Source of the DNA: Nodosilinea sp. FACHB-131
Lineage (GTDB): Bacteria; Cyanobacteriota; Cyanobacteriia; Phormidesmidales; Phormidesmidaceae
Reading direction: 5' to 3'
Length of the DNA: 64,000 nucleotides
Assembly (NCBI RefSeq): GCF_014695395.1
Contig: NZ_JACJOF010000024.1
Coordinates: forward strand, 52,085-116,084
Shown here: positions 44,151 to 54,108 of the stretch, piece by piece
How positions within the stretch are numbered: the stretch's first letter is position 1
Layout of the letters: each line of letters opens with the position of its first letter
Notes under the pieces: generated by a model
What the model was told of the DNA's origin: nothing
The model's input: only the letters and a program-made list of their open reading frames with translations
The model's database searches: none
Position numbers and translations under genes: made by a program

Positions 44151-44546
44151 ATGGACACTACCCCTTCTGCTCTGCTCCCCACAGCCGGTCAGATTCAGCG
44201 GAACTTAACTCAGCAATTCCAGCGGCTTTACCGCGAACAGCTCAACCATGCTATTGGCAAAATCACCTGCCAGCTATTCGATGAAAAGTTGCTGCTGGTG
44301 ATCGAAGATTCGGTGACCAAGCCCGAACAGCTGCTGGTTGAAACCGGAGATACAGCTCTCGCCGAACAGGTGCGGGCCGATCTAGTGACGGCTCTGCGCC
44401 CGCAGATCATTGAAATCACTGAGCAGGCTCTCGATCGCAAAGTGGTCGATATTATGACCGATGCAACCCTAGAGACAGGGCGCACTGGCATCGTGATCAT
44501 TTTGTCTGACCCACCAGAGGTTCGCCCTGCCGCCAAGGCGTCTTAG
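44151..44546 (+). CDS. DUF2294 (MpsC-like) protein
   Basis: 131 residues. The middle (QFQRLYREQLNHAIGKITCQLFDEKLLLVIEDSVTKPEQLL, then VRADLVTALRPQIIEITEQALDRKVVDIMTDATLETGRTGIVIIL) is the DUF2294 fold, related to MpsC proteins. In Staphylococcus MpsC belongs to a membrane-potential-generating system. Cyanobacterial copies are commonly near signalling genes and have no assigned role. It is convergent with the single-domain response regulator, with only 6 bp between stops. The context suggests a signalling accessory function. Confidence 0.85.
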   Translation: MDTTPSALLPTAGQIQRNLTQQFQRLYREQLNHAIGKITCQLFDEKLLLVIEDSVTKPEQLLVETGDTALAEQVRADLVTALRPQIIEITEQALDRKVVDIMTDATLETGRTGIVIILSDPPEVRPAAKAS

Positions 44547-44552
44547 CCTTGC

Positions 44553-44981
44553 TCAGCCAACGGGCTGTCCCACACCGATAAAGCGACCGACGAGCTGTTC
44601 GACAGACTGTACCAAAAAGGGCTTACTGATGTAGTCGTCGAACCCAGCCGCTAAAATCTTGCGTTGGTTGTCGCTACCTGCCAAGGCCGTCACGGCCACC
44701 ACCGGAATATTTTTGGTACTGCCGTCAGCTCGCAGCTGCCGCAACAGGCTGTAGCCATCGACCTCAGGCAAGTGAATATCGGACAGGATTAAGCTTGGGT
44801 GATGTTGCTGAGCCGCCACTAGAGCGGCGAAGCCATCGGCGACAAAGCAGACTTGGCAAGCTAGCTGCTCCAGGATATAAGCCATTAGCGTCAGGCTATC
44901 GTCGTCGTCGTCAACAACTAGCACCAGGGGTACTTGAGACTGTACAGGGCTTGACTTGGGAGCTGTTGTTTGTACAACCAC
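44553..44981 (-). CDS. Single-domain response regulator
   Basis: 142 residues. A short polar N-terminus precedes a complete receiver: VLVVDDDDDSLTL, phospho-Asp in ILSDIHLPEVDG, the T in VAVTAL and K in ISKPF. No output domain is attached, so it should act by docking, as CheY/Spo0F-type relays do. The PVG tail is short. It is convergent with the MpsC-like gene. Its cognate kinase may be the nearby ethylene-receptor-like kinase or another protein; the sequence alone does not say. Confidence 0.9.
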   Translation of the reverse strand: MVVQTTAPKSSPVQSQVPLVLVVDDDDDSLTLMAYILEQLACQVCFVADGFAALVAAQQHHPSLILSDIHLPEVDGYSLLRQLRADGSTKNIPVVAVTALAGSDNQRKILAAGFDDYISKPFLVQSVEQLVGRFIGVGQPVG

Positions 44982-45401
44982 AGGACTATCTCCTTGTTGG
45001 GGCCTAAAGGTGCAGACTAGTCGACACTAGAAGCTGCTAGAGAGGCATTCCGTTCGTGGTCAACATGAGCACGTAAAGGGATTGGCTTTATGAGTAGCTT
45101 GAGGTCTGCTCAAAACCTAGCCTACAGGGGTTGAAGGCAAGGTGTAGCAGAGCTGGAAAAATCGAAAAACTTTTGTTTTTCTTAATCTTTGAGCTATCTT
45201 AACACAGCCGTTTTATGGATACAGCTTTCAACAACAATTAATTTTTTGGCAACAGAGGTTAACAGTTGCACAGGCCGTTGAGTTGACATCGCCTTGCTCT
45301 GCCTATCTACAAGCAGTGCTACCCGGCTTCAATTCGGTAGGTTTGTTAGACTGTGAAGGTTCCAATGGGACGATCCCTCACCCCACCAAGGATTCACTGG
45401 C
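44982..45401. promoter_or_regulatory. Divergent region between REC protein and tldD
   Basis: 420 bp with no gene, A/T-rich in the middle (45170-45270). It should hold both promoters; no box is clear enough to name. Confidence 0.4.
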
Positions 45402-46886
45402 ATGACGGTTGCACCCTTCCCAACCCCGCTGCTCAAGACCAATGACCTGCTCCAGCGGGACTATGCTGCCCCTCGCGATCGCTTCGACAGCGCCTGGGAG
45501 GCCACCCTATCGACCCTGCTCGGGCTAGGCCGCGCCGCCGGGGCCGACTTTGTTGAATTTTTTCTAGAGCGCAACAACTACATTAGCTGTCAGGCCGAAG
45601 ACGACGCCATCACCAGCCTGTCGCCCCGCCTGGTGACAGGGGCCGGGGTGCGCGTGTTTCGCGGCCAGGCCGACTGCTACGTCAGCACCAACGACCTCAC
45701 CTTTAATGGCCTCAAGGCTGCCCTCGACAAAGCCCTTGCCATTATGGGGCTCACCCTGCCCGGCCCCCACACCAATCTGGCCGAAATTAATCTGGAGCTG
45801 CTGCGCGACTACGCCACCGCCAAAGGCAAAGACGGCTGGCTGAGTCAGTGCAGCTCAATGCAGGAAATGGGCGACGTGCTGCTGGCCGCCAACGGTGCTC
45901 TGGGTCAGAAGGCCAGCCACGTGCAGTCGCGCCGCGCCGTCTACTTCCGCGACTGGCAGGAGGTGCTGGTGGCCGCCAGCGACGGCACCTTTGCCCGCGA
46001 CATTCGCCTCACCCAATCGGTGGGCTACAACCTGCTGTGCGCCGACGGCGAGCACCGCTCCTCCATTGGCCAGCGGGCGGGCGACACCAGCGACCCGGCC
46101 TTTTTGCGCCAGTGGGATTATGCCACCGCTGCCGCTGATGTAGCTGAGTCAGCGGGCAAGATGCTCTACGCCGACTACGTCGAGTCGGGCAGCTATCCAG
46201 TTATCATGGCCAACAAGTTTGGCGGCGTGATCTTCCACGAAGCCTGTGGCCACCTGCTAGAGACCACCCAAATTGAGCGGGGTACTACCCCCTTCATCGA
46301 CAAGAAAGGCCAGAAGATTGCCCACGAAAACCTCACTGCCTGGGATGAGGGAATTTCTCCCGATGCCTTTGGCACTATCGACATGGACGACGAGGGCATG
46401 CCCGCCCAGCGCACCCTGCTGATCGAGAACGGCGTGCTGAAGAACTTTTTGAGCGATCGTGCGGGCTCTATGCGCACTGGCCACCCCCGCACCGGCAGCG
46501 GTCGTCGTCAGGGCTTTACCTACGCTGCCGCCAGCCGCATGCGCAACACCTACATTGCCCCCGGCGACTATTCGGTAGAGGAGCTGTTTGCTTCGGTGGA
46601 AAAAGGTATCTACTGCAAGCAGATGGGCGGCGGCAGCGTCGGCCCCACCGGCCAGTTCAACTTTGCAGTGTCGGAAGCCTACCTGATCGAAAACGGTCAA
46701 ATCACCAAACCCCTCAAGGGCGCGACCCTGATCGGCGAAGCCACCGAGATTATGGACAAGATCTCCATGTGCTCCAACGATCTAGATCTTGCGGCGGGCT
46801 TCTGCGGCTCGATCAGCGGCAGCATCTACGTCACCGTGGGGCAGCCGCACTTGAAAGTTGACTCGATTACCGTCGGCGGACGTTAG
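45402..46886 (+). CDS. tldD: TldD metalloprotease subunit
   Basis: 494 residues. The zinc site is visible as HEACGH in [14 protein letters not shown], with a downstream Cys-rich Zn-binding region around [11 protein letters not shown] and GFCGSIS. TldD pairs with TldE to make a heterodimeric protease that trims unfolded peptides. It matures some RiPPs such as microcin B17 in E. coli and degrades antitoxin CcdA. The partner gene tldE follows 153 bp later, separated by a palindromic spacer. Complete length and motifs, so likely active. Confidence 0.95.
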   Translation: MTVAPFPTPLLKTNDLLQRDYAAPRDRFDSAWEATLSTLLGLGRAAGADFVEFFLERNNYISCQAEDDAITSLSPRLVTGAGVRVFRGQADCYVSTNDLTFNGLKAALDKALAIMGLTLPGPHTNLAEINLELLRDYATAKGKDGWLSQCSSMQEMGDVLLAANGALGQKASHVQSRRAVYFRDWQEVLVAASDGTFARDIRLTQSVGYNLLCADGEHRSSIGQRAGDTSDPAFLRQWDYATAAADVAESAGKMLYADYVESGSYPVIMANKFGGVIFHEACGHLLETTQIERGTTPFIDKKGQKIAHENLTAWDEGISPDAFGTIDMDDEGMPAQRTLLIENGVLKNFLSDRAGSMRTGHPRTGSGRRQGFTYAAASRMRNTYIAPGDYSVEELFASVEKGIYCKQMGGGSVGPTGQFNFAVSEAYLIENGQITKPLKGATLIGEATEIMDKISMCSNDLDLAAGFCGSISGSIYVTVGQPHLKVDSITVGGR

Positions 46887-47039
46887 GAGAGTGGATGAGT
46901 GAAGGGGGTGGATGGGTGGATGGGTTGGGCAAGTTGCCAAAGCCATTACCACTCCTCCTAGTTAAACAGTTTCCTCCTTCACCCACCCGCCCTTTACCCT
47001 CCCACCCTTCACCCATCCACCCATCCACTCTTTTCCCCT
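46887..47039. repeat. Large inverted repeat between tldD and tldE
   Basis: The left arm GTGGATGAGTGAAGGGGGTG and then GATGGGTGGATGGG pairs with the right arm CACCCTTCACCC and then ATCCACCCATCCACTC. The loop contains TGCCAAAGCCATTACCAC. It fits a hairpin or insertion-derived repeat that separates the two protease genes. It shares pyrimidine words with repeat copy A at 13021. Confidence 0.65.
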
Positions 47040-48383
47040 ATGCCCACCATCCAAGACATCGCCGCCTACGCCGAGTCGAGCGCGAAGAAGCTCGGCATCG
47101 TTAAATATGATGTGTACGGGTCTTCCGTAGACGAAACCAGCGTGCAGGTCGACAAGGGCGACCCCAAGCAGGTTAAGGCTTCGAACCGCTCCAGCGTGAT
47201 TGTGCGGGTGTGGAACCCGGACGGCAAGGTGGGGGTGACCTCCACCAGTGACGTCGACCCGCTGGGCATGGATTTGGCGCTGCAAACGGCCCAGGAGGCG
47301 AGCGCTTTTGGGGTCGATGACCACATTCCCGACTTTAGCCCTGAAGCCGTGGCTCCTACTGCCGATGTGCAGGTGGAAACAGTACCGCCTGCCCCCGTGG
47401 GAGACCTGATTTCGACCCTGGTAGAGGCAGAGAAGCAGTTGTTGGCGGCGCATCCGGCGATCGCCAGCGTGCCCTATAACGGTCTGGCTCAGCGGGCGAT
47501 CGATCGCTTCTATCTCAACAGCGCCGGGGCACTGCGCCAGGAGGCACGCTCCTATGCTTCGCTGTATCTCTATAGCAAAACCGAGCAGGAGGGGCGCAAA
47601 CCCCGTTCGGCTGGGGCGATGCGGGTCAACCGAGGTCTGCCTCTGCTAGATATTGAGGGCTGCCTGAAGGAAGCTACGGAAAAAACCATCAGCCACCTTG
47701 ACTATGACAAAGTGGCCTCGGGTAAGTACCGGGTAGTGTTTTCCGGGGAGGCATTTTTGAGTCTGCTGGGGGCGTTCTCGAACATGTACAACGCTCAAAG
47801 CGTGCTGGATAACCGCAGCCTGTCTACGGCGGATTCGCTAGGGACGGTGGTGGCCTCGCCGCTGCTGTCGGTGTACGACGACGCCCTGCACCCCGAGAAT
47901 GTCAGTGCTGAAACCTTTGACGGTGAAGGCACCCCCACTCGCCGGGTGCCAATTATTGAGCAGGGCGTGCTGACTCAGTTTTTGCACAGTGCAGGTACGG
48001 CTAAGCGTATGGGGACCAGCCCCACGGGCCACGCCAGCATTGGGGCGAAGGTCTCCGTCGGCCCCAGTTATTACCAGGTGCTGCCGGGGGCCGAAGCCTC
48101 GACCGAGTTCAGCCTGGAGCATGCCAAGAACGTAATTTTTATCGATGACTTGCAGGCGCTCCATGCCGGGGTAAATGCGCTTCAGGGGTCATTCTCGCTG
48201 CCCTTTGACGGCTGGCTGGTGAATGACGGCGATCGCACCAGCATTGAGTCGGCCACCGTAGCGGGTGACTTCCGCGAGCTACTCAAGGCGATCGTCCATA
48301 TCGAGCCCGAAGCCGAAATTACCCCCGGCGGTCTGTGCCCCCGGATCTGGGTCGATGCTCTATCCATTACTGGAGAGGGGTAA
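47040..48383 (+). CDS. tldE: TldE/PmbA protease subunit
   Basis: 447 residues, the non-zinc partner of TldD. The N-terminal strand (AESSAKKLGIVKYDVYGSSVDETSVQVDKG) and the shared fold segments (FSGEAFLSLLGAF, EGTPTRRVPIIEQGVLTQFLHSA) identify it, and no HExxxH is present, as expected. It would form the heterodimer with the upstream TldD. A repeat (copy C) begins 1 bp after its stop. The start ATG at 47040 lies right at the end of the inverted repeat. Confidence 0.93.
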   Translation: MPTIQDIAAYAESSAKKLGIVKYDVYGSSVDETSVQVDKGDPKQVKASNRSSVIVRVWNPDGKVGVTSTSDVDPLGMDLALQTAQEASAFGVDDHIPDFSPEAVAPTADVQVETVPPAPVGDLISTLVEAEKQLLAAHPAIASVPYNGLAQRAIDRFYLNSAGALRQEARSYASLYLYSKTEQEGRKPRSAGAMRVNRGLPLLDIEGCLKEATEKTISHLDYDKVASGKYRVVFSGEAFLSLLGAFSNMYNAQSVLDNRSLSTADSLGTVVASPLLSVYDDALHPENVSAETFDGEGTPTRRVPIIEQGVLTQFLHSAGTAKRMGTSPTGHASIGAKVSVGPSYYQVLPGAEASTEFSLEHAKNVIFIDDLQALHAGVNALQGSFSLPFDGWLVNDGDRTSIESATVAGDFRELLKAIVHIEPEAEITPGGLCPRIWVDALSITGEG

Positions 48384-48384
48384 A

Positions 48385-48460
48385 TCAGGGTTGAAGGGGT
48401 AAGGTATCGGGTTCAAGGGATGACCTTAAACCTTGAACCCGATACCTTGCACCTGTTGAC
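48385..48460. repeat. Palindromic 3'-flank repeat, copy C
   Basis: The arm GGTTGAAGGGGTAAGGTATCGGG pairs with CCTTGAACCCGATACCTTGC across a short turn (GATGACCTTAAA). It lies between the stops of tldE and the convergent Yip1 gene. Same word family (GGTTCAAGG / CCTTGAACC) as copies A and B. Confidence 0.7.
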
Positions 48461-48471
48461 CGTTTCCTTTA

Positions 48472-49032
48472 TCAGGCCACCCAGTTCTGCACGCCCGCCT
48501 GCACCAGGCCAATGCCCACCTGCACCAGAGTAAAGCCCGTGCCCGCCAGCAAGGCCGCTTTGACCAGGCCAATGTTGAGCCCGGCGCGGACAGCGGCGAT
48601 CGCCCCCAGCAGCGTCCACCCCGCCAGAGCCAGCGTGATCGGTCGCCCCAGCAGCGGAATTACTGTCAGCAGGTTCAGCACCTGGGGGGTGTAGGCAAAC
48701 CCTACCGGGATCAGCAATTCCCGGTAGGGGGGCGTGGGCGGTGCCATGTAGGTGTTGACCTTCCAGAGCGCGTAGGTCCAAAAGTAGTACCCAATTAGCA
48801 CAGTCAGGGTGTTGATCAACACCCCGGCCACTAGCTGCAGCAGGGAAGGGTGGTAAAGCAGTAAAATGAGGCCGCTGCCCAGCCCGTGGGAGAGGGCGGC
48901 GAGCCCGACAATACCCTGGGCAACCCGTTCTGCCCTTGGGTAGCGGTGGCTGTGCTCATAAAAATCTTGGTTTAGCGTTAGGGCATCGGCTAGCACCCGC
49001 CGTAACCCCTTGCTTGACTGCCGCTGACCCAT
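48472..49032 (-). CDS. Yip1-family membrane protein
   Basis: 186 residues. About five hydrophobic helices (IVGLAALSHGLGSGLILLLY, LVAGVLINTLTVLIGYYFW, LIPVGFAYTPQVLNLLTVI, ITLALAGWTLLGAIAAV and ALLAGTGFTLVQVGIGLV) follow a charged N-terminus. This is the Yip1 layout; function in bacteria is unknown. It is divergent from the hydrolase-like gene with 50 bp between the chosen starts. Confidence 0.8.
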   Translation of the reverse strand: MGQRQSSKGLRRVLADALTLNQDFYEHSHRYPRAERVAQGIVGLAALSHGLGSGLILLLYHPSLLQLVAGVLINTLTVLIGYYFWTYALWKVNTYMAPPTPPYRELLIPVGFAYTPQVLNLLTVIPLLGRPITLALAGWTLLGAIAAVRAGLNIGLVKAALLAGTGFTLVQVGIGLVQAGVQNWVA

Positions 49033-49082
49033 ACAATGTGTCCGTTATCGCCTGGCCCAGTCTACCCCTGGGGCTGCTGCCA

Positions 49083-50093
49083 ATGAAATCTCTGCTGAAA
49101 ACTCTGATCGCGCGATCGTTGGGCGACACCAGCAAACTGTTGACCGCCCTGGGAATATTCTTTTTGGCTTGGGGAACGGTCTCGCCGATTAGTACCCTGT
49201 CGTGGTGGCTGCGGGATGGCAACGGCCTGGCTGAGCAGCGCCCTAATCTGCCTGCCGGGACAACGACGACCGAGGTGGGGCCACAGTGCTATCTAGTATT
49301 TTTAGCTGGGGTAGGTAATGTCGCTGACGTTGACCTTGACCCAGGGGAAGAGGCCTTTTTGAACCAAATGGCGGCAGCGGTACCGGGCTGTGTTGTGGTG
49401 CGTGGGGTGTTTCCCTATTCGGCGGTGAGCGACAATGTCGGTAGTCAGCCCTTCTTTCGCTGGCTGTGGCGGCTCAGCGATCGCCCCGGCCAGGAAGACA
49501 GCTTAGCTCGCCTGATAATCAAGATTCGCAACCTGTGGCGGCTGGCCCTCTCCGCCGATAACCGCTACGGGCAGGCCTATAACCGGGGGGCGGCCGCCAC
49601 CATTCTAGAGCGCATGGCAAAAACAGAGGCCATTTCCCTGGAGGCTGAGCAACCCATTCAGCTGGTGCTAGCGGGCACTAGTGGTGGAGCTCAGGTCGCC
49701 CTAGGAGCGGCCCCCTACCTAAAAGAATGGCTGTCGGTTGAGATCACGGTGCTCTCCTTTGGCGGTGTTTTTGACGGTGAGGAGGGCTTTGATACGGTTG
49801 AGCAGGTCTATCACTTCCATGGTCAGGGCGATCGGATTGATAACCTAGGGCTAATTTTGTTTCCCTCGCGCTGGGGCTGGACCGTGGGGTCGCCCTATAA
49901 CCGAGCGCTGCGGGACGGCAAGTATGAGGCGATCGCCAGCGGCCCCCATGCCCACGACGGCGATCGCGGTTACTTCGGCCAAGACCCTGTGGAGGGTAGC
50001 GTTACCCAAGGCACTACCTATCTCGATCTCACCCTGGAGCAGGTGCAGGCTCTACCCCTCTGGCCCGACTCGACGACCGACGGTGCTCCATGA
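49083..50093 (+). CDS. Alpha/beta-hydrolase-like membrane-anchored protein
   Basis: 336 residues from ATG 49083, chosen because upstream codons are not conserved and overlap the Yip1 gene. An N-terminal helix (LLTALGIFFLAWGTVSPISTL) may anchor it. The core has YLVFLAGVGNVADV, the nucleophile elbow AGTSGGAQVAL and YHFHGQGDRIDNL with a candidate acidic/His pair. The triad is plausible but not fully certain. It overlaps cbiD by 4 nt (ATGA), so the two are translationally coupled; a role in corrinoid metabolism is possible but unproven. Confidence 0.7.
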   Translation: MKSLLKTLIARSLGDTSKLLTALGIFFLAWGTVSPISTLSWWLRDGNGLAEQRPNLPAGTTTTEVGPQCYLVFLAGVGNVADVDLDPGEEAFLNQMAAAVPGCVVVRGVFPYSAVSDNVGSQPFFRWLWRLSDRPGQEDSLARLIIKIRNLWRLALSADNRYGQAYNRGAAATILERMAKTEAISLEAEQPIQLVLAGTSGGAQVALGAAPYLKEWLSVEITVLSFGGVFDGEEGFDTVEQVYHFHGQGDRIDNLGLILFPSRWGWTVGSPYNRALRDGKYEAIASGPHAHDGDRGYFGQDPVEGSVTQGTTYLDLTLEQVQALPLWPDSTTDGAP

Positions 50094-51214
50094 ATTCTGC
50101 TTCGTCCTCCCCCCGCCCTGGCCATACGCTGCCAGTATTTGCTTGTGCCGGAGCAGTGGCCGCCCTACGGCAACTGGTGGATAGCCACGATCGCCCCCAG
50201 ACCATCACCCTCGATCTGCTCAATCCGCCCCAACTCGCCGACATTCCCATTGCTCAGCTGGCCCCTCTACCCGATGGCTCGGTGCTGGCCGTTACCCACA
50301 GCGATCCCGGCGATAATTTAGATCTCACCCGCTACACCCCGCTTTGGTCTGTGGTGGCTTGGGGGGATGACGCTCAGACTGACCCCATCCAGCTGGAGGG
50401 GGGCGAGGGCATCGGCCGGCAGCTCGATCGGGACGGGGCACCAGCCATCTATCGCTATGCCCAAGCGTTAATTACCCACCACCTGACTCCTCTGCTGCCA
50501 CTTGGAAAGACCCTCCGCGTCACGATTATCTTGCCCGAGGGTCGCGCCCTGGCAGAGCGCACCTCTAACGCTGCTTTTGGTGTAGTCGAAGGGCTTTCGC
50601 TGCTGGGCACCAGCGGTATTTCTCAACCCCTGAGCGCACCGGGGCAGCTTGAGCAGTCGAGAGAAATCTTGCGAGACAAAGCTGCGCAGCACTCTTACCT
50701 GGTCTTTTGCCTGGGCGAAAACGGGCTGGATCTGGCGGTGAAATTGGGGATTAACCCCGACTGCCGGGTGAAAACCGCCAACTGGTTGGGGCCAATGCTG
50801 GTGGAGGCGGGGCAGCTAGGGGTGGCCGGAGTGCTGCTGCTGGGGTACCACGGCAAGCTGATCAAGCTGGCTGGGGGGATCTTTCACACCCACCACCATG
50901 TCGCCGACGGTCGCCAGGAGATTCTTGCCGCCTGTTGCGCTGGGCAGGATGTGCCGCTGCCCATTATTCAAGCCGTTCTCAACGCCAAAACAGTAGAGGC
51001 CGGACTGGGGATATTGAGAGGGCAGGATGGTGAGCTGGCTCAGCGCGTCTATCAGCACGTGGTGGAGCGCATTGACGAGCGGGCTGCCGCCTACGTTCAT
51101 GCCCATACGGGTAGCTCTCTAACGGTGGGGTCGATGGTGTTTGACCGCCAGCGGCAAATCGTGGCTAGAAGCGATCGCGGTCAGACTCTGTTCGATCAAG
51201 TTTTGATAGACTGA
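50090..51214 (+). CDS. cbiD: Cobalt-precorrin-5B C1-methyltransferase
   Basis: 374 residues. CbiD landmarks are FACAGAVAAL near the N-terminus, VTHSDPGDNLDLT, GGEGIGRQL, PEGRALAERTSNAAFGVVEGLSLLGTSGI, and LGYHGKLIKLAGGIFHTHHHVADGR. It methylates C1 in the anaerobic (cobalt-early) branch of cobalamin synthesis. With cobS at 8 kb, it shows that the organism makes a corrinoid. It overlaps the preceding hydrolase-like gene by 4 nt; guaA follows after about 300 bp. Confidence 0.93.
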   Translation: MNSASSSPRPGHTLPVFACAGAVAALRQLVDSHDRPQTITLDLLNPPQLADIPIAQLAPLPDGSVLAVTHSDPGDNLDLTRYTPLWSVVAWGDDAQTDPIQLEGGEGIGRQLDRDGAPAIYRYAQALITHHLTPLLPLGKTLRVTIILPEGRALAERTSNAAFGVVEGLSLLGTSGISQPLSAPGQLEQSREILRDKAAQHSYLVFCLGENGLDLAVKLGINPDCRVKTANWLGPMLVEAGQLGVAGVLLLGYHGKLIKLAGGIFHTHHHVADGRQEILAACCAGQDVPLPIIQAVLNAKTVEAGLGILRGQDGELAQRVYQHVVERIDERAAAYVHAHTGSSLTVGSMVFDRQRQIVARSDRGQTLFDQVLID

Positions 51215-51512
51215 AAGGAATATTTTTTTACAAAAATCCTATAGCCGTCTTTTACTTATCTATTCCTCCTGCCGTGCTAGGGCAAGGCGCGGCTGCCACT
51301 TCTAGACGTTTTTAGCCAAAAAGCATTCAGGGTTGTTCATTTTAGTAGTCTAAGAGCCAAGCCAGCTTTGGCTTGGAAATCTGTCTCACCCAGCAGCATT
51401 TGTAGAATGCCTATCCTATGGCATCCTTAGGTACCCTCAACTTTTTAGGCCAGTAGCTATACCCCGATCGCACCGCACTCGAATTCACTATCACCTGCAG
51501 GATTAACCCATC
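51215..51512. other. cbiD-guaA intergenic region
   Basis: 298 bp without a gene. A short inverted repeat CCAAGCC/GGCTTGG at 51357-51376 lacks a T-run. It probably contains the guaA promoter. Confidence 0.4.
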
Positions 51513-53126
51513 GTGACCCTTCAAACCGAACCCACTGCCAACCTTGGGGAAGCCTCGCTCCCAGACCTCAACCGCCAAATGCTGGTGATTCTAGACTTTG
51601 GCTCTCAATACTCTGAGCTAATTGCTCGCCGCATTCGCGAAACCGAGGTGTACTCAGAGGTGCTCTCCTACCGCACCACTGCCGAGCAACTTAAGCAGCT
51701 CAACCCCAAGGGAATTATTTTCTCCGGCGGACCTAGCTCGGTCTACGACAACGGTGCCCCCCACTGCGACCCCGCCATCTGGGAACTGGGCATTCCAGTG
51801 TTGGGGGTGTGCTACGGCATGCAGCTCATGGTGCAGCAGCTTGGCGGCCAGGTCGAGCGCGCCGATCGGGGCGAGTACGGCAAGGCCGATCTCTTCATCG
51901 ACGACCCCACCGACCTGCTGACCAACGTCGAAGACGCCACCACCATGTGGATGAGCCACGGCGACTCGGTGACCCGCCTTCCCGACGGCTTTGAAGTGCT
52001 GGCCCACACCCACAACACCCCCTGCGCCGCCGTGGCCGACCATGCCCGCAAGCTCTACGGGGTGCAGTTTCACCCCGAGGTGGTGCACTCGAAAGGGGGG
52101 ATCGCCCTGATTCGAAACTTTGTGTACCACATTTGCGAGTGTCAGCCCACCTGGACCACTGAAGCTTTTGTGGAAGACGCTATTCGCGAGGTGCGGGCGC
52201 GGGTGGGCGACAAGCGAGTACTGCTGGCCCTCTCAGGTGGAGTAGACTCGTCCACCCTGGCCTTTTTGCTGCACCAGGCGATCGGCGACCAGCTCACCTG
52301 CATGTTTATCGACCAGGGCTTTATGCGCAAAGATGAGCCCGAGCGCCTGGTGAAGCTGTTTGCCGAACAGTTTCATATTCCAGTGATTCACGTTAAAGCG
52401 CGCGATCGCTTCCTCGCTCAGGTCGAAGGTGTCACTGACCCCGAAGTCAAACGCAAGCGCATCGGCCACGAGTTCATCCGCGTGTTTGAAGAAGAGTCGA
52501 AGCGCCTTGGCCCCTTCGACTACCTCGCCCAGGGCACGCTATACCCAGACGTGATTGAGTCCGCCGATACCAATGTGGACCCCAAGACCGGGGAGCGAGT
52601 GGCGGTGAAGATCAAGAGCCACCACAACGTCGGCGGTCTGCCCAAAGACCTCCAATTCAAGCTGGTGGAACCCCTGCGCAAGCTGTTCAAAGACGAAGTC
52701 CGCAAGGTGGGCCGCTCCATCGGTCTGCCCGAAGAGATCGTGCGTCGTCAGCCCTTCCCCGGTCCTGGCTTGGCGATTCGCATCATTGGCGAAATCACCA
52801 AAGAGCGGCTGGAGATTCTCCGCAACGCCGACTTTGTGGTGCGCGATGAGATCGCCAAGCAGGGCATGTACCACGACTTCTGGCAGGCTTTTGCGGTGCT
52901 GCTGCCGGTGCGCAGCGTGGGTGTGATGGGTGACCAGCGCACCTACGCCTACCCGATTGTGCTGCGCCTCGTTAGCAGCGAAGACGGCATGACCGCCGAC
53001 TGGTCGCGGGTGCCCTACGACCTGCTAGAGACAATCTCGAACCGCATTGTCAACGAGGTGGAAGGGGTTAACCGGGTCGTTTACGACATCACCTCGAAGC
53101 CGCCTGGCACCATTGAGTGGGAGTAG
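51513..53126 (+). CDS. guaA: GMP synthase (glutamine-hydrolysing)
   Basis: 537 residues; makes GMP from XMP, glutamine and ATP. The amidotransferase domain has [10 protein letters not shown] (catalytic Cys) and [11 protein letters not shown] (His, Glu). The synthetase domain has the P-loop [14 protein letters not shown]. The C-terminal dimerisation domain ends KPPGTIEWE, the usual end of GuaA. The start GTG 51513 gives a 24-residue polar leader before [18 protein letters not shown]. Confidence 0.97.
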   Translation: MTLQTEPTANLGEASLPDLNRQMLVILDFGSQYSELIARRIRETEVYSEVLSYRTTAEQLKQLNPKGIIFSGGPSSVYDNGAPHCDPAIWELGIPVLGVCYGMQLMVQQLGGQVERADRGEYGKADLFIDDPTDLLTNVEDATTMWMSHGDSVTRLPDGFEVLAHTHNTPCAAVADHARKLYGVQFHPEVVHSKGGIALIRNFVYHICECQPTWTTEAFVEDAIREVRARVGDKRVLLALSGGVDSSTLAFLLHQAIGDQLTCMFIDQGFMRKDEPERLVKLFAEQFHIPVIHVKARDRFLAQVEGVTDPEVKRKRIGHEFIRVFEEESKRLGPFDYLAQGTLYPDVIESADTNVDPKTGERVAVKIKSHHNVGGLPKDLQFKLVEPLRKLFKDEVRKVGRSIGLPEEIVRRQPFPGPGLAIRIIGEITKERLEILRNADFVVRDEIAKQGMYHDFWQAFAVLLPVRSVGVMGDQRTYAYPIVLRLVSSEDGMTADWSRVPYDLLETISNRIVNEVEGVNRVVYDITSKPPGTIEWE

Positions 53127-53172
53127 CTCGAAATTTACATTCGATGTGAGCCGGGCAGTGTATGGACTCGGC

Positions 53173-53709
53173 TCACACCGAATGTTGCTCACAGGAGAGC
53201 AGCCATTTTTCGGCTGCTTTGGGCGATCGCAGCTGCACGGTAGCTAGATGGGCATACTCCGGTTGCCGAAACAGGGCCGGATACTGCTTACGCTTTTTCC
53301 AGTAGGTGCGCAACAGCCAAACCAGAATCGAATCGCGGCTGAAAAATGATTGTCGAAACGTCTCTCGATTGCCGTTCCAAAGCTCTTCTTGGTGAAGCGA
53401 TCGCCGCCAAGTGCGCCGCAAAAGCCGCCTCAGCACCAGCCCAAACGGGTAATCCAGAAATACGACCGTGTCGGCTCTACTCCAAACAATGTCGCGCACG
53501 GCGCTGTAGTTGCCGTCTACGACCCAGCGATCGCCGCTCAACGCCAACCTCACGCGATCGCGAAAGACTTGAGGCTCCGTAGGGGTCCAATTTGGCTCCC
53601 ACTGTAGGGCATCTAGCTCAACATGGGAGAGCAGACAGCGCTGAGCGACCTGCCGCGCTAGAGTTGTCTTACCTGATCCGGTAGTTCCAACGATGGCTAT
53701 TCGTCTCAT
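53173..53709 (-). CDS. P-loop kinase-like protein (FlaR/adenylate-kinase-like)
   Basis: 178 residues from ATG 53709, the start of MRRIAIVGTTGSGKTTLA. Walker A is GTTGSGKT. The pattern HVELDALQWEPNWT, then RWVVDGNYSAVRDIVWSRADTVVFLDYPF and RRTWRRSLHQEELWNGNRETF, is that of the small P-loop proteins often annotated as topology modulation or adenylate-kinase-like. The substrate is unknown. Codon use is normal for the region. It is convergent with guaA and divergent from the small gene at 53753. Confidence 0.8.
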   Translation of the reverse strand: MRRIAIVGTTGSGKTTLARQVAQRCLLSHVELDALQWEPNWTPTEPQVFRDRVRLALSGDRWVVDGNYSAVRDIVWSRADTVVFLDYPFGLVLRRLLRRTWRRSLHQEELWNGNRETFRQSFFSRDSILVWLLRTYWKKRKQYPALFRQPEYAHLATVQLRSPKAAEKWLLSCEQHSV

Positions 53710-53752
53710 ACCACTATCCATCGTGATGTAGTGCTCATACCTTTAACCTGCC

Positions 53753-54106
53753 ATGGCGCAAATCACCATTGAAATCCCTGATGATCTAGCCCATCGGCTT
53801 GAGCAGTTTCAATCTCAACTGCCAGAGGTGCTAGAGCTTGGCTTACAAGAGTTTCAGTCTCAACAGCGTCTCTCTAATTTTCTTGACGAGCAAGACATTA
53901 TTGCCCTCCTAGCTAGTCAGCCGACTCCAGACCAAATTTTAGCCTTACGCCCTTCCCCAGAGTTTCAAGAGCGGGTCAGCGAGCTGTTGGCCGAGAGCAA
54001 AGCTGGGACACTTTCTGCTAAGGGTGAAGTCGAATTAGAGCGCTATTTGACCCTAGAGCACCTGGTGCGCCTTGCTAAGACCCACGCCCTGGCACAGCTA
54101 CAGTAG
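53753..54106 (+). CDS. Small helical protein upstream of HNH nuclease
   Basis: 117 residues. The N-terminus (AQITIEIPDDLAHRLEQF) looks like a short strand and helix as in ribbon-helix-helix antitoxins. The rest is helical and acidic (LPEVLELGLQEFQSQQ, ERYLTLEHLVRLAKTHALAQLQ). It ends 2 bp before the HNH gene, so the two are one transcription unit, typical of small accessory pairs. A regulator or antidote of the nuclease is possible; not proven. Confidence 0.65.
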   Translation: MAQITIEIPDDLAHRLEQFQSQLPEVLELGLQEFQSQQRLSNFLDEQDIIALLASQPTPDQILALRPSPEFQERVSELLAESKAGTLSAKGEVELERYLTLEHLVRLAKTHALAQLQ

Positions 54107-54108
54107 CC

